Source: Terriglobia bacterium (GTDB lineage Bacteria; Acidobacteriota; Terriglobia; Bryobacterales; UBA6623). Taken from it: 64,000 bases of DNA. Location of the stretch: assembly GCA_009841225.1 (NCBI GenBank), contig VXMF01000018.1:98893-162892 (forward strand). Direction: 5' to 3'. Both the position numbers and the translations under genes were made by a program. This document shows positions 25,705 to 34,747 of the stretch, one piece after another. The notes beneath the pieces were generated by a model that ran no database searches, was not told the DNA's origin, and worked only from the letters and a program-made list of their open reading frames with translations. Each line of letters starts with the position of its first letter. The stretch's first letter is position 1.

Positions 25705-27654
25705 CTACTGGGCGGAAACCGGCAGCGGATCGGGCCGCCTGCTGACGACTCCATCATAAGCTTCGGCGATAGAGATATTATGCGCTGTCAGCATATGGCC
25801 CGTGGCACGATCAAGGTTGATTCGCGCGTTGGCGTACTCGTTCTGGGTCGCGATCACGCTGGTGCGGGCGTTCGCCAAGTCACGCTGGGCTTGCACGACC
25901 TGAAAGATCGTGGACGCGCCTAGGTTGTACTTCTTCTGCTCGGCATCCAGTGTCTGCTGCTGCAAGTCCTGCGATTTCAACGCCGCTGCGTACCGCGCGC
26001 GCGCCTGCTGGATGCGGATCACCGCTGATTGCACCTCGGTGCGGATCGCATTGGCCGCCTGCACGAAGCGAATTTCCTGCTGGCGCTTTTCTAGCAGGGC
26101 CGCGGTGTAGTCCGCGCGGGCCTGGCGATTCTTCAGCGGGATGTTGACCTGCATGCGAACCTGGTAGTCCGGGAAGTTGCGGCGCAGCAACTGCCCGCCC
26201 GCGTTGACGAGCCCACCGAGAAAGAACGGCGAGACCATCGAATTGTCGCCGGGCAAGCCGCGAAAGAGTTCGTTCTCCGATCCAGACAGTGCATTGTTGG
26301 TCAGGTCCACGATCAGGTTCGCACTGGGCAGCATGCCGTTCTTGACGCCGACCAAGCCCAAATCGGTGTTGTTGAGGCGCAGGCGGTTCTGCTCCATGTC
26401 CGCGCGCGCCGCCAGCGCAACTTCCATCAGCGTGGGCAGCGGCTCGAACGCTTCGCTCGGGTCGATCTCGATGTCCTGAGTCGGCACGATCTCGGCATGC
26501 AGCAACGTGGGACTCGCGATTCCATTGACGCTGATGGCGTCCTTGAGGATGGTCTCCTGCAACTGCACCTCGGTCTGCGCCGCGGTGAGGTCTGCCTCGC
26601 GGGCCGCGACTTCGGCTTCGGCACGGATAATCTCGATGGGCGCGAGCGTCCCAATCTCGACACGCCGCTTGTTGTCGCTGTAGAGCTTCTGCGCCAGGGC
26701 GAGGTTCTGCCGCTGGCTCTCGACCTGCGCCCGCAGCGAGACCAGGCCCCAGTAAATCCCGGCAACCCGCGATACGACCTCTTCGACCTGCAGCTTGAAC
26801 TGGAGGTTCGAGATCTCGTTGTTGTTCTTCGCGACCTTGATATTGCGTGTGTTGACCGCCACGCCGAACCCCTGCAGGAGGGGCTGGGTAATGCGCAGCG
26901 TTAGCGCGCTGACCAGCGACGGGTTGAAGTTAGTGCGCACGTTGTTGGTGTCGCTGCGCGAGTTGGCCCAGATCAGCGCGGCGGTGGCGCCGGAAATAAA
27001 GCCCGTGCGAACGCCCAGCTGGGAGTTGCTGATCTCGCGCACCAGCGTGTTCGTGCCCGTGACGAAGTCGCTGGTCTGCGGATTGGAGAAGTGCCCCCAA
27101 TCAACGTTGCTGAAGATCGCGGGATCCAGATTCACAGCCTGGGTGCCAAAGAACGTGCTGGCATCGCCGACATCCGCCGCCCCGCCCTGACCGCCGGCAG
27201 CACCACCACCTCCAGCGCGCTGCGTAATGCCCGTGGCTTGGCCGGCGGGCCCGGCTCCACCGGTGTCGCCGAGGCCCGTGGAGAGCGTGCTGATCTGGTT
27301 CTGCACGCCGCGCAACTGCGCACCTGACTTAGCCCGCATCAGGTCGTTGGCAGCGCTTTGCGGGCCATAGCGGGCCCACGCGATATCGAGGTTGTTCTCA
27401 ATGGCCAGCGCCAAGGCGTCCGCCAGCGACAGGTAGATCTTCGCGTCGTGCAGCAGGCCTTCCAGGCGGCCGGAATTGCTCAACGAGATCTCGGGCACAT
27501 CCGGGGCCTTGAAGATATTGGTGAACGGCGGCCAGCCCGATTGGCCAATGCTGTAGTCGGCCGGCCTAGACTTTATCTCCTGGGCGCTTGCGATCGGCTG
27601 CAAGAGCACTGCTGTGACCAACAACAGCGATAGTTGGCCAGTCCAAATCTTCAT
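25705..27654 (-). CDS. TolC-family outer membrane efflux protein
   Basis: A 649-residue protein with a signal peptide (QLSLLLVTAVLLQPIASA). LSLADALALAIENNLDIAWA begins the first OEP repeat, and FQLQVEEVVSRVAGIYWGLV-type helical segments, FRLKLQ-like coiled coils and the terminal LGASTIFQVVQAQRDLANAR mark the second. TolC proteins form trimeric outer-membrane ducts for efflux pumps or type I secretion. The family is usually 420-500 residues; the excess includes a Gly/Ala-rich insertion at about residues 122-160 encoded near 27150-27290. I used the ATG at 27654; the upstream TTG adds nothing. No pump genes adjoin it. Confidence 0.88.
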   Translation of the reverse strand: MKIWTGQLSLLLVTAVLLQPIASAQEIKSRPADYSIGQSGWPPFTNIFKAPDVPEISLSNSGRLEGLLHDAKIYLSLADALALAIENNLDIAWARYGPQSAANDLMRAKSGAQLRGVQNQISTLSTGLGDTGGAGPAGQATGITQRAGGGGAAGGQGGAADVGDASTFFGTQAVNLDPAIFSNVDWGHFSNPQTSDFVTGTNTLVREISNSQLGVRTGFISGATAALIWANSRSDTNNVRTNFNPSLVSALTLRITQPLLQGFGVAVNTRNIKVAKNNNEISNLQFKLQVEEVVSRVAGIYWGLVSLRAQVESQRQNLALAQKLYSDNKRRVEIGTLAPIEIIRAEAEVAAREADLTAAQTEVQLQETILKDAISVNGIASPTLLHAEIVPTQDIEIDPSEAFEPLPTLMEVALAARADMEQNRLRLNNTDLGLVGVKNGMLPSANLIVDLTNNALSGSENELFRGLPGDNSMVSPFFLGGLVNAGGQLLRRNFPDYQVRMQVNIPLKNRQARADYTAALLEKRQQEIRFVQAANAIRTEVQSAVIRIQQARARYAAALKSQDLQQQTLDAEQKKYNLGASTIFQVVQAQRDLANARTSVIATQNEYANARINLDRATGHMLTAHNISIAEAYDGVVSRRPDPLPVSAQ

Positions 27655-27759
27655 AGGGGAGGGGATAGGGGCCAAAGCACTGCAGACGAATGCAGAATCC
27701 CAGAAAGATTAGACGCTTCGGGGGGTCCGCTGGTTACGCGACGAGCGCCCGGAACCACC

Positions 27760-27787
27760 TTGCGAACAGCGCTACGCTGCGTATATT
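27760..27787 (+). promoter_or_regulatory. Sigma-70-like promoter abutting the truA start
   Basis: TTGCGA at 27760-27765 and TATATT at 27782-27787 are 16 bp apart, a reasonable -35/-10 pair in GC-rich DNA. The -10 directly touches the GTG start at 27788, so transcription from it would begin inside the gene; it may be coincidental or may mean translation starts another way. Confidence 0.3.
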
Positions 27788-28582
27788 GTGGCCAGCGAGC
27801 GCAGTTGGAGACTCACGCTAGCATACGACGGTACCGCCTATAGCGGCTGGCAGGTTCAACCCGCCGCGACGACGATACAAGGCACCGTCGAGGAGGCGCT
27901 CGCGGTCGTCGAGGGCCGGCCTGTCAAACTCACTGGCTCCGGACGCACCGACGCGGGCGTGCATGCGCTGGCCCAGGTGGCCTCTTGCACGCTGGCCAGC
28001 CCGATTCCCGCCCATGGCCTGATCAAGGCGCTCAATCGTCTCTTGCCGGCCGACATCCGAGTGACCGACGCCGGCTTGGCACCGGAAGGGTTTCACGCTC
28101 GCCACTGGGCCACAGCCAAGACCTACGAGTACCGAATCCAACGGGCGCCGATATGCCCGCCGTTCGAGGCTCGCTTCACCTACTGGCACCCCTATCCGCT
28201 GGACGAGGACGCGATGTGCGTGGCGGCGTCGCGACTGGCCGGAGACCGCGATTTCCGCTCGTTCGCATCGAGCGGCGGCGATCTCGAAGAGTCGACCGAG
28301 CGCTCCGTGTTCTCGTCAACTCTGCAAAGAGAGGCCGATCTGCTGGTCTACCGCGTTCGCGGTTCGGGCTTCCTCTATCGGATGGTGCGGAACTTCGTGG
28401 GCACACTGCTGGAAGTCGGCCGGGGCAATCTCCAGCCCGATGACATCGACCGCATCCTCGCCGCTCGCAACCGCTGCGAAGCGGGCCCCACTGCGCCGGC
28501 GCGGGGACTTTTCCTGGCGAGCGTGGAATACCCCGACCAGACCGCGGCCGCCGATGCGGCGCGCGTCAATTCGTCCGCGTGA
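27788..28582 (+). CDS. truA: tRNA pseudouridine(38-40) synthase TruA
   Basis: A 264-residue enzyme that makes pseudouridine in the anticodon stem-loop of many tRNAs. It opens with the TruA signature LAYDGTAYSGWQVQP. The catalytic Asp is D55 in GSGRTDAGVHALAQVAS, and SGFLYRMVRNFVGTLLEVG is the conserved C-terminal motif. Translation starts at a GTG; no upstream ATG fits. Its 3' end overlaps the convergent ispA gene by 17 bases. Confidence 0.96.
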   Translation: MASERSWRLTLAYDGTAYSGWQVQPAATTIQGTVEEALAVVEGRPVKLTGSGRTDAGVHALAQVASCTLASPIPAHGLIKALNRLLPADIRVTDAGLAPEGFHARHWATAKTYEYRIQRAPICPPFEARFTYWHPYPLDEDAMCVAASRLAGDRDFRSFASSGGDLEESTERSVFSSTLQREADLLVYRVRGSGFLYRMVRNFVGTLLEVGRGNLQPDDIDRILAARNRCEAGPTAPARGLFLASVEYPDQTAAADAARVNSSA

Positions 28583-29453
28583 CGATGTATCCGGCGATCT
28601 CGCGCAGAGCCCAGGCGGATTCGCCGAAGTCCTCGATCGCAGCCAAGGCCTCGTCAACACACTGCTCGGCGCGAGAGCGCGCCTCTGCGACGCCATAGAC
28701 CGCGGTATAGGTGGCCTTGCTCTGTGCCTGATCCTTGCCAGCAGTCTTGCCCAGTTCGCTTGAAGACGAGACCACGTCCAGAATGTCGTCCACGATCTGG
28801 AATGCAAGCCCGATCCTGCCTCCGAAGTTGCCGAGCGCTTCCAACCGCCCGGCGTCGGTATCGGCCATGAGAGCTCCGAACCGCACCGATGCCCGGATCA
28901 ACGCTGCGGTCTTGGCGCGGTGGATATACTCGACCTGGGACGGGGACGGGACGCCGCCTTCGGCGGCGAGATCTTCCACTTGCCCGCCGATCATCCCGCC
29001 CAGAGTGCCGCCCGCAAGGGAAAGCTCGGAGACAAGCGCGGTCTTGATACGGTCCGGAGCGTCCAATTCCACCAGCAACTGGAAAGCCAGGGTGAGCAGG
29101 GCGTCGCCCGCGAGGATAGCCACGGCCTCGCCATAGGCCTTGTGGCAGGTCGGCTGGCCGCGCCTCAAGTCGTCATCGTCAAGCGCCGGCAAATCGTCAT
29201 GGATTAGCGAGTAGGTGTGGACGCACTCCAAGGCGCAGGCCGCATCCGTGGCACCAAGGTGCCGTCCACAGGCCTCCGCGGCAGCAATGGCTAGAATTGG
29301 GCGGATGCGCTTTCCGCCGGCAAACACGCTGTGGCGCATGGCCGCGTGGATCGTTCCCGGCGGGGCAGAGGCCGGCGGCAGGAGCCGGTCCAAGTCGCGG
29401 TCGACGCGCACGCGGCGGTCGCGCAGGTAGTCGCCCAGGGATTCGAGCCCCAC
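28566..29453 (-). CDS. ispA: Farnesyl/geranyl diphosphate synthase
   Basis: A 295-residue trans-prenyltransferase that condenses IPP with allylic diphosphates. The first Asp-rich motif is D86-D87...D92 in LIHDDLPALDDDDLRRGQPT, the second is D222-D223...D226 in FQIVDDILDVVSS, and GGKRIRPIL binds diphosphate. The short-chain IspA type is favoured by length and the xseB linkage, an arrangement common in bacteria. Product length (C15 versus C20) is not fixed by sequence alone. It starts 3 bp after xseB. Confidence 0.92.
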   Translation of the reverse strand: MGLESLGDYLRDRRVRVDRDLDRLLPPASAPPGTIHAAMRHSVFAGGKRIRPILAIAAAEACGRHLGATDAACALECVHTYSLIHDDLPALDDDDLRRGQPTCHKAYGEAVAILAGDALLTLAFQLLVELDAPDRIKTALVSELSLAGGTLGGMIGGQVEDLAAEGGVPSPSQVEYIHRAKTAALIRASVRFGALMADTDAGRLEALGNFGGRIGLAFQIVDDILDVVSSSSELGKTAGKDQAQSKATYTAVYGVAEARSRAEQCVDEALAAIEDFGESAWALREIAGYIVTRTN

Positions 29454-29456
29454 CGG

Positions 29457-29705
29457 CTAGAACGGCTCCTTGTCTTCGAGCTGGAAGGGCTCGGGCTCGC
29501 GCCGATCGTCCCGCTTGATCAGCGCTTCAACCTTGGTCTCGGCCTCTTCAAGCTGCTTGCGGCAGTTCTGGCTGAGCAGCACGCCCTCTTCGAAGAGTTT
29601 CAAGGACTCCACCAGCTCGAGATCGCCGCTCTCGAGCTTATCGACGATCTTGTCCAAGGATTCCAGCCCCTGTTCAAACGTCAGTTCGGTCTTTTCGTCG
29701 GACAT
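29457..29705 (-). CDS. xseB: Exodeoxyribonuclease VII small subunit
   Basis: An 82-residue, highly charged helical protein. LTFEQGLESLDKIVDKLESG followed by SLKLFEEGVLLSQNCRKQLE is the XseB signature. It binds XseA to form exonuclease VII, which degrades single-stranded DNA; xseA is not in this window. I chose the ATG at 29705 (MSDEKTELTF); the frame six residues longer would run through the operator region. It is co-transcribed with ispA. Confidence 0.94.
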   Translation of the reverse strand: MSDEKTELTFEQGLESLDKIVDKLESGDLELVESLKLFEEGVLLSQNCRKQLEEAETKVEALIKRDDRREPEPFQLEDKEPF

Positions 29706-29711
29706 GGTGCG

Positions 29712-29746
29712 CTGAAGCGCCATTGTACTTCGCTTCAGGCTTCAGG
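29712..29746. promoter_or_regulatory. Inverted and direct repeats over a -10-like box between xseB and the amidase gene
   Basis: CTGAAGCG at 29712-29719 and its exact reverse complement CGCTTCAG at 29731-29738 flank an 11-bp gap. The gap holds TACAAT on the minus strand (29722-29727), a suitable -10 box for xseB-ispA with a leader of about 10 bases. A further GCTTCAGG copy at 29739-29746 repeats the right arm. The layout is that of a repressor operator on a divergent promoter; the regulator is unknown. Confidence 0.45.
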
Positions 29747-29794
29747 AGCCTCGAGGATGGCTTGGTGCGACAATTGCCGCATCGGCTCGCCGCC

Positions 29795-31075
29795 ATGCCA
29801 TCGTTCCCCTGGTCGCTGCGCCAAATCAACGCGCTCATCCAAGAGCGCGAGCTGTCTCCGCTGGAGATCGTGCAAGCCACGGCCAGCGCCGTCCGCCAAG
29901 CCGAGCCCGCGGTTCAAGCGTGGTGCCACTCGAACCTAGACGCAGCCCTGCAGCGGGCAGAGATCCTGACCGCAGCGCTGGAACGCTCCCCGCCCGTCAG
30001 TCCCTTGCACGGCGCGACCTACGGAGCGAAGGACATCTTCGACACCGCCGGGCTGCCCACGGAGTGGGGCAGCGCAACCCAGCGCGGTCGCGTTCCGAGC
30101 GACGATTGCGAACTCGTCGCGGCACTGGACTCCCTCGGCTGCGTCCTCGCGGGCAAGACACACACCACCGCGTATGCGTACTACGACACGGGGCCAACGC
30201 GGAATCCGCTCGCGGCCGGGCACACTCCCGGCGGTTCGTCCAGCGGGTCGGCCGCGGCCGTGGGAGCCGGCATGGTGCCGCTGGCCATCGGCAGCCAGAC
30301 GCAAGGTTCGGTCCTGCGCCCGGCTTCGTTCTGCGGCGTGGTTGGCTTCAAGCCCAGTTTCGGCGCCCTGCCCCTCGGCGGCGTGATGCGGTTCGCTCCG
30401 ACCTTGGATCACGCCGGACTGTTCGCAGGATCCGCAGCGGACATGGAGTTCGCCTGGCAGGCGCTCGCGTCCGAGCCCGCGCAGGCCGCGGCCGAAGCGC
30501 TTGCGATCATCGGCTGGCCGCCTGAAGGGCAAGTCACCTCGGAAATGGCGGTGTGCTTCCGCGCAGCATTGAAGACCCTGGCAAGCGCCGGGATGCCGAT
30601 TCGACGAGTTCCCCGCCCCGGATTCCTGGACGCCTTGCCCGCGGCGCTTCACACAGTCATGGCCTACGAGGCAGCGCGCGAGCACGGCGAGCGCTATCGC
30701 GAGCACGGTCCGGCGATCGGCGACAAACTCGCCGCCCTGCTGGAGGAAGGCCTTGGGATCGGCCGAGACGCGTACGCCAGCGCGCGGCAGACGCTCGTCT
30801 CGGCCCGGAGCGCTTACGAGCAATGGGCGCGCCAACATCCCGTTGTAGCCACCCCGGCCGCGCTTGGCCCGGCCCCGCAGGGACTGGAATCCAGCGGGGA
30901 CCCGCGCTGCAACGCACCGTTCACCGCGCTGGGCGTGCCCGCGGTGTCGATCCCGATGCCGACGCCGCCGGACCAGTTGCCGATGGGGCTGCAGCTTGCG
31001 GCCGCTCCGGGACTCGACGCATTGGTGCTGGCAACAGCCTCCTCCTGCGAGCGCCTCCTCCGCAGGGAGGCTTGA
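29795..31075 (+). CDS. Amidase-signature family hydrolase
   Basis: A 426-residue serine hydrolase. The Ser-cisSer-Lys triad can be placed: Lys in ATYGAKDIFDTAGLPTEWGS, the Gly/Ser loop HTPGGSSSGSAAAVGAGM, and the nucleophile region GSQTQGSVLRPASFCGVVGF. Amidase-signature enzymes cleave amides such as indoleacetamide, mandelamide or allophanate; when gatC and gatB are absent, as here, a GatA role is unlikely. I chose the ATG at 29795 (MPSFPWSLRQINALI), since the upstream extension enters the operator region. Confidence 0.88.
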   Translation: MPSFPWSLRQINALIQERELSPLEIVQATASAVRQAEPAVQAWCHSNLDAALQRAEILTAALERSPPVSPLHGATYGAKDIFDTAGLPTEWGSATQRGRVPSDDCELVAALDSLGCVLAGKTHTTAYAYYDTGPTRNPLAAGHTPGGSSSGSAAAVGAGMVPLAIGSQTQGSVLRPASFCGVVGFKPSFGALPLGGVMRFAPTLDHAGLFAGSAADMEFAWQALASEPAQAAAEALAIIGWPPEGQVTSEMAVCFRAALKTLASAGMPIRRVPRPGFLDALPAALHTVMAYEAAREHGERYREHGPAIGDKLAALLEEGLGIGRDAYASARQTLVSARSAYEQWARQHPVVATPAALGPAPQGLESSGDPRCNAPFTALGVPAVSIPMPTPPDQLPMGLQLAAAPGLDALVLATASSCERLLRREA

Positions 31076-31402
31076 ATCGGTTGCCCGACACCGCTATCGC
31101 CGAAACCGTGACGGGACTCGATCCGGCGGGCCGCGAGCGCCGTCGCGAGCACGGGCGCGTGCCGCGCCCATAGCTTGAGATCCCACCGCTTCCCGCCCGC
31201 CATCGAGGCCAAGCCCGACCTGCGCGACGACTGCCGTCGTCCCAAACCCGGATTCGCGTCCTGTGGCAGCGCCTCGTGCCCTGCTGTCCCTCAGAATGCG
31301 GCTGTCGAAGGGCCGATCCAAGCGATGTGCGACGGTGTGCTCAACCCATCTCCCCGAGCTGTCTGAGCGTGATACGCTCAAGGTTTTGGTGGCCCATCTG
31401 CC
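31076..31402. other. 327-bp intergenic region before trkA
   Basis: No supportable gene on either strand. The only structure noticed is the short perfect inverted repeat at 31364-31380. Confidence 0.5.
31364..31380. promoter_or_regulatory. 7-bp perfect inverted repeat upstream of trkA
   Basis: TGAGCGT and ACGCTCA are separated by GAT, 22 bp before the trkA ATG; a TTTT run follows three bases later. It could be an operator or a leader hairpin. There is no clear -35/-10 pair near it. Confidence 0.35.
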
Positions 31403-32785
31403 ATGCGCATTCTTCTCACCGGAGGGGGCGAAGGCGCCGCCCTCATCGCAGCCCGCCTAATTCGAGAAGGCAATCAAGTCACGATCGTCGAGAAAGATGC
31501 CCAGCGCTGCGCCGAGCTGGAGGAACACCTCGATGCCAAGATAGTCCGAGGCAGCGCGAGCAGCGTGAGCACTCTGGAGAAGGCCGGGCTGGCCGATTCC
31601 GAGATGTTGATCGCGGAGACGGACTCCGACGAGATCAACTTGCTCACCTGCATGATCGCCCAGGCGAATTCGAACATCGCGATCAAGGTCGCCCGGCTTC
31701 GGACGCACGAGTTCCGCCACTGGGACCAGATCCTTGGCGAACTCGGGCTCAACGTGGACCGCATCATCCACCCGGAGACCACAATCATGGACCGCATCAT
31801 GCGCGTGCTGCATGCGCCGGGCGTGTCCGACATCTTGGACTTCGCCGAGGGCAAGATCAAGCTCTTCGGCATGAACGTCCAGACCGACAGCTGGTTCGCC
31901 GGCAAGACTGTGGAGGAACTCGACGCCGCCGGGCCCCCGAAGAACAGCATGATCGCGATGATCTTCCGGGGCCAAGAGGTCATCATCCCGCATGGGGCGC
32001 AGAAGCTTCAGCCCGGCGACCACATCTACATCTGTACCACCAGCGAGGACCTCAGCGCGGTGCTCGCGTTCATGGGGGTCCAGGAGAAAACGGCCCTGCG
32101 AAGGGTCGTCATCGTCGGCGGACGACAGCTCGGCATCTGGGTCGCGGAGGAACTCGAGCGGGCCGGAGTGCAGGTCAAGCTCATCGAGCGGGACCCGGCC
32201 CGGTGCGAGATGATCTCTCAAATCCTCGACAAGACAGTGGTGGTCCACGGCGACCCGACCGACCAGCAGACCCTCGAAGAGGAGAACATCGAAGGTGCCG
32301 ACGCATTCCTCGCGCTGACCCGCGACGACGCCGACAATGTCGTCGCCTCGCTGTTGGCACGGCGTCTGGGGGCTGACAAGATCGTCGCCCTGACGAACCG
32401 CACGAACTATCTGCCAATCGTCCAACGCCTCGGCATCAACACGGCTATCAGCCAGCGGCTGACTGCCGTCGACATGATCCTGAGCTTCGTCCGCAAGGCC
32501 GACGTGCTGTCAGTGACCACATTTCGCGAGGAAGAGGCCGAAGCCCTCGAGTTCATCGCGACCAAGGGCTCCAACATGGTCAACCGCAAGCTGCGCGACA
32601 TCAAGATGCCCCGCGGGGCGATCGTGGGGGCAATCGTGCGCGATGACGGCTACGTGACCGTTCCGCGCGGCCAGGCCTCGGTCCAGCAAGGCGACCGCGT
32701 GATCATCTTCTCGCTGGCAGACACCGTGCCTGAGCTGGAATCGCAGTTCTTGGGGAAGAGGATCCGCCACAGGAACGCTGCGTGA
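31403..32785 (+). CDS. trkA: Trk potassium uptake regulatory subunit TrkA
   Basis: A 460-residue cytoplasmic gating ring protein with two NAD-binding RCK halves. The first starts MRILLTGGGEGAALIAARLI, the second at about residue 232 with RRVVIVGGRQLGIWVAEELE, each followed by a TrkA_C domain (KLFGMNVQTDSWFAGKTVEE; LEFIATKGSNMVNRKLRDIK). It binds nucleotides and opens or closes TrkH. Its stop overlaps the trkH GTG by 4 bases. Confidence 0.95.
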   Translation: MRILLTGGGEGAALIAARLIREGNQVTIVEKDAQRCAELEEHLDAKIVRGSASSVSTLEKAGLADSEMLIAETDSDEINLLTCMIAQANSNIAIKVARLRTHEFRHWDQILGELGLNVDRIIHPETTIMDRIMRVLHAPGVSDILDFAEGKIKLFGMNVQTDSWFAGKTVEELDAAGPPKNSMIAMIFRGQEVIIPHGAQKLQPGDHIYICTTSEDLSAVLAFMGVQEKTALRRVVIVGGRQLGIWVAEELERAGVQVKLIERDPARCEMISQILDKTVVVHGDPTDQQTLEEENIEGADAFLALTRDDADNVVASLLARRLGADKIVALTNRTNYLPIVQRLGINTAISQRLTAVDMILSFVRKADVLSVTTFREEEAEALEFIATKGSNMVNRKLRDIKMPRGAIVGAIVRDDGYVTVPRGQASVQQGDRVIIFSLADTVPELESQFLGKRIRHRNAA

Positions 32786-34233
32786 TCCGCTGGGCCCTCA
32801 TCGGCCGGGTCCTCGGGCTCTTCCTCGCCGCGTTCGGCGCTTGCATGGGCGTCCCGCTGGCGTACTCGCTCGCGACCGGCGGCGAAGACCTTGCCGCGCT
32901 GGTCGGCTCCACGTGCCTGACTGGCGGGGTCGGCATCGCGCTCTGGCTGGCCTGCCGCGGCGCCCGACGCGAGCTCACGCAGCGCGAGGGCATCTTGCTG
33001 ACCGTGGCGGTGTGGCTGGGAGCAAGCCTGTTCGGCAGCCTGCCCTTCATGCTCGCTCCGGGCATCGAAAGCGCGACCGACGCGGTGTTCGAAGCCACTT
33101 CCGGCGTGACGACCACGGGGGCTTCGATCCTAGCCGACGTGGAATCGCTGTCGCGCCCGATCCTGCTCTGGCGCGCGCTGTCTTCGTGGCTAGGCGGCAT
33201 GGGCATCGTGGTACTGGTCATCGCGGTCCTGCCGCTGGTCGGACACGGCGGCATGCACCTGTATCGGGCGGAGTTTTCCGGAGCCAAGTCGGAGAAGCTC
33301 ACGCCGCGCGTAGCCGAGACCGCCACCTCGCTATGGGGCGTCTACGTAGCCCTCACCGGAGCGCTGGTTGTCATGCTGTTGGTCGTGGGAATGGAGCCGT
33401 TCGATGCGGTCGCCCATGCCTTCGCGACGCTGGCAACCGGCGGCTTCTCCACCCGGACAGCCAGCATCGGTGCGTTCAACAGCCCTGCCATCGAATACGT
33501 CACGATCGCGTTCATGATTCTCGGCGGTGCCAGCTTCATCCTGCACTACCGCGCGCTGCGCGAGCTCCAGCCGATCGCAGCCCTGCGCGATCACGAGTTC
33601 CGGCACTATCTGGGGCTGATTGGCCTCGCCACCCTCGCAGTGGCGGCCTTGCTGCACTGGCGCCTGGGCTACGCCGCGGAAGATTCCTGGCGCACCGCGC
33701 TGTTCCAAGTCTCGTCCATCACCACTACGACAGGCTTCGTGACCGATGACTTCGAATTGTGGCCACCGCTGGGCCAGCTGGTCCTTTTCGTGCTGATGTT
33801 CACCGGCGGCTGCACCGGATCGACTGCCAGCGGGATGAAGATCTCGCGGATCTTGCTCCTGTTCAAGGTGGTGTCTCGCGAATTCAAGCGCATGGTCGAG
33901 CGCCATGGCGTGTTCGCAGTCAGGCTCGGAGACAGAGTCGTGCCCGAGTCGACCATCCAAAGCCTGCTCAATCTGGTCTATCTCGCCTTCATGGTCAATT
34001 TCGTGTCCTGCCTGCTGCTGGCCGCGGTCGGGGTCGATGTCTTCACGGCGATCTCAGCCGTGGCCGCCTCGATGTTCAACATCGGCCCGGCCTTGGGAGG
34101 AGTCGGCCCGACCGACAACTACGCTGCACTGCCGGCGTTGGCCAAGTGGGTGCTGAGCTTTGACATGATCGCGGGCCGGCTCGAGTTCTACACGATGTTG
34201 GCGACCCTGACCCCGTGGTTCTGGCGCAAGTAG
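32782..34233 (+). CDS. trkH: Trk potassium uptake channel TrkH
   Basis: A 483-residue inner-membrane K+ transporter with the four pore loops of the SKT superfamily: EATSGVTTTGASIL, FATLATGGFSTRTASIG, VSSITTTTGFVTDDF and SMFNIGPALGGVGPT, the Gly in each forming the selectivity filter. GCTGSTASGMKISRILLLFK precedes the last third, as in TrkH. It starts at a GTG overlapping trkA, so channel and gate are made together. Confidence 0.95.
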   Translation: MIRWALIGRVLGLFLAAFGACMGVPLAYSLATGGEDLAALVGSTCLTGGVGIALWLACRGARRELTQREGILLTVAVWLGASLFGSLPFMLAPGIESATDAVFEATSGVTTTGASILADVESLSRPILLWRALSSWLGGMGIVVLVIAVLPLVGHGGMHLYRAEFSGAKSEKLTPRVAETATSLWGVYVALTGALVVMLLVVGMEPFDAVAHAFATLATGGFSTRTASIGAFNSPAIEYVTIAFMILGGASFILHYRALRELQPIAALRDHEFRHYLGLIGLATLAVAALLHWRLGYAAEDSWRTALFQVSSITTTTGFVTDDFELWPPLGQLVLFVLMFTGGCTGSTASGMKISRILLLFKVVSREFKRMVERHGVFAVRLGDRVVPESTIQSLLNLVYLAFMVNFVSCLLLAAVGVDVFTAISAVAASMFNIGPALGGVGPTDNYAALPALAKWVLSFDMIAGRLEFYTMLATLTPWFWRK

Positions 34234-34356
34234 TCCGAGCCAGCCCGCTTTAGAGCTTGATATTCTGAGATTCTGGCCCTGTGCTCAACTGCGAGCGCCT
34301 CAGCGAGGGGCGCTGATCGCCGCTGGGAGCACGCCCGATCCGCGCGGAGGTTTGCT

Positions 34357-34731
34357 ATGCAACTGAATTTCGCCAAAGTCAACGGGCTGGTGCCCGCCAT
34401 CGTGCAGGATCACCAGGATGGGCGCGTGCTGATGCTGGGGTTCATGAACCAAGAGGCGTTCGAGAAGACTGTGTCCACCGGCAGGGTCACCTTCTTCAGC
34501 CGCACGCGCAACAAGCTCTGGACCAAGGGCGAGACCTCGGGACACTACTTGCTGCTCAAGCGCTTGGAGGTCGATTGCGACCTCGACACCGTCCTGGTGC
34601 ATGCCGAAGCAATCGGTCCGGGAGTCTGCCACGAAGGCTACCGAAGCTGTTTCTACCGTACGCTTGAGGCCGGAGAGCTGAGGGTCACTGAAGAGCCCAC
34701 TTACGATCCCGCCATGGTCTTCGGCACCTAG
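34357..34731 (+). CDS. hisI: Phosphoribosyl-AMP cyclohydrolase
   Basis: A 124-residue single-domain HisI, step 3 of histidine synthesis, opening the purine ring of PR-AMP. The zinc/magnesium site is visible in LEVDCDLDTVLVHAEA and GPGVCHEGYRSCFYR (C74, C91, C98 and nearby Asp). It has no HisE (PR-ATP pyrophosphatase) domain, and hisE is not in this window. It opens the his operon after 123 bp of non-coding DNA that holds only a bulged GCGCCTC/GAGGGGCGC hairpin near 34296-34315; no His-codon leader peptide was seen. Confidence 0.95.
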   Translation: MQLNFAKVNGLVPAIVQDHQDGRVLMLGFMNQEAFEKTVSTGRVTFFSRTRNKLWTKGETSGHYLLLKRLEVDCDLDTVLVHAEAIGPGVCHEGYRSCFYRTLEAGELRVTEEPTYDPAMVFGT

Positions 34732-34747
34732 GCCGGGCGCAGCAGCC

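Noticed and set aside
29735..29929. Open frame opposite the amidase start
   Set aside because: It is antisense to a clear amidase gene, with no motif; it reflects GC-rich codon composition.
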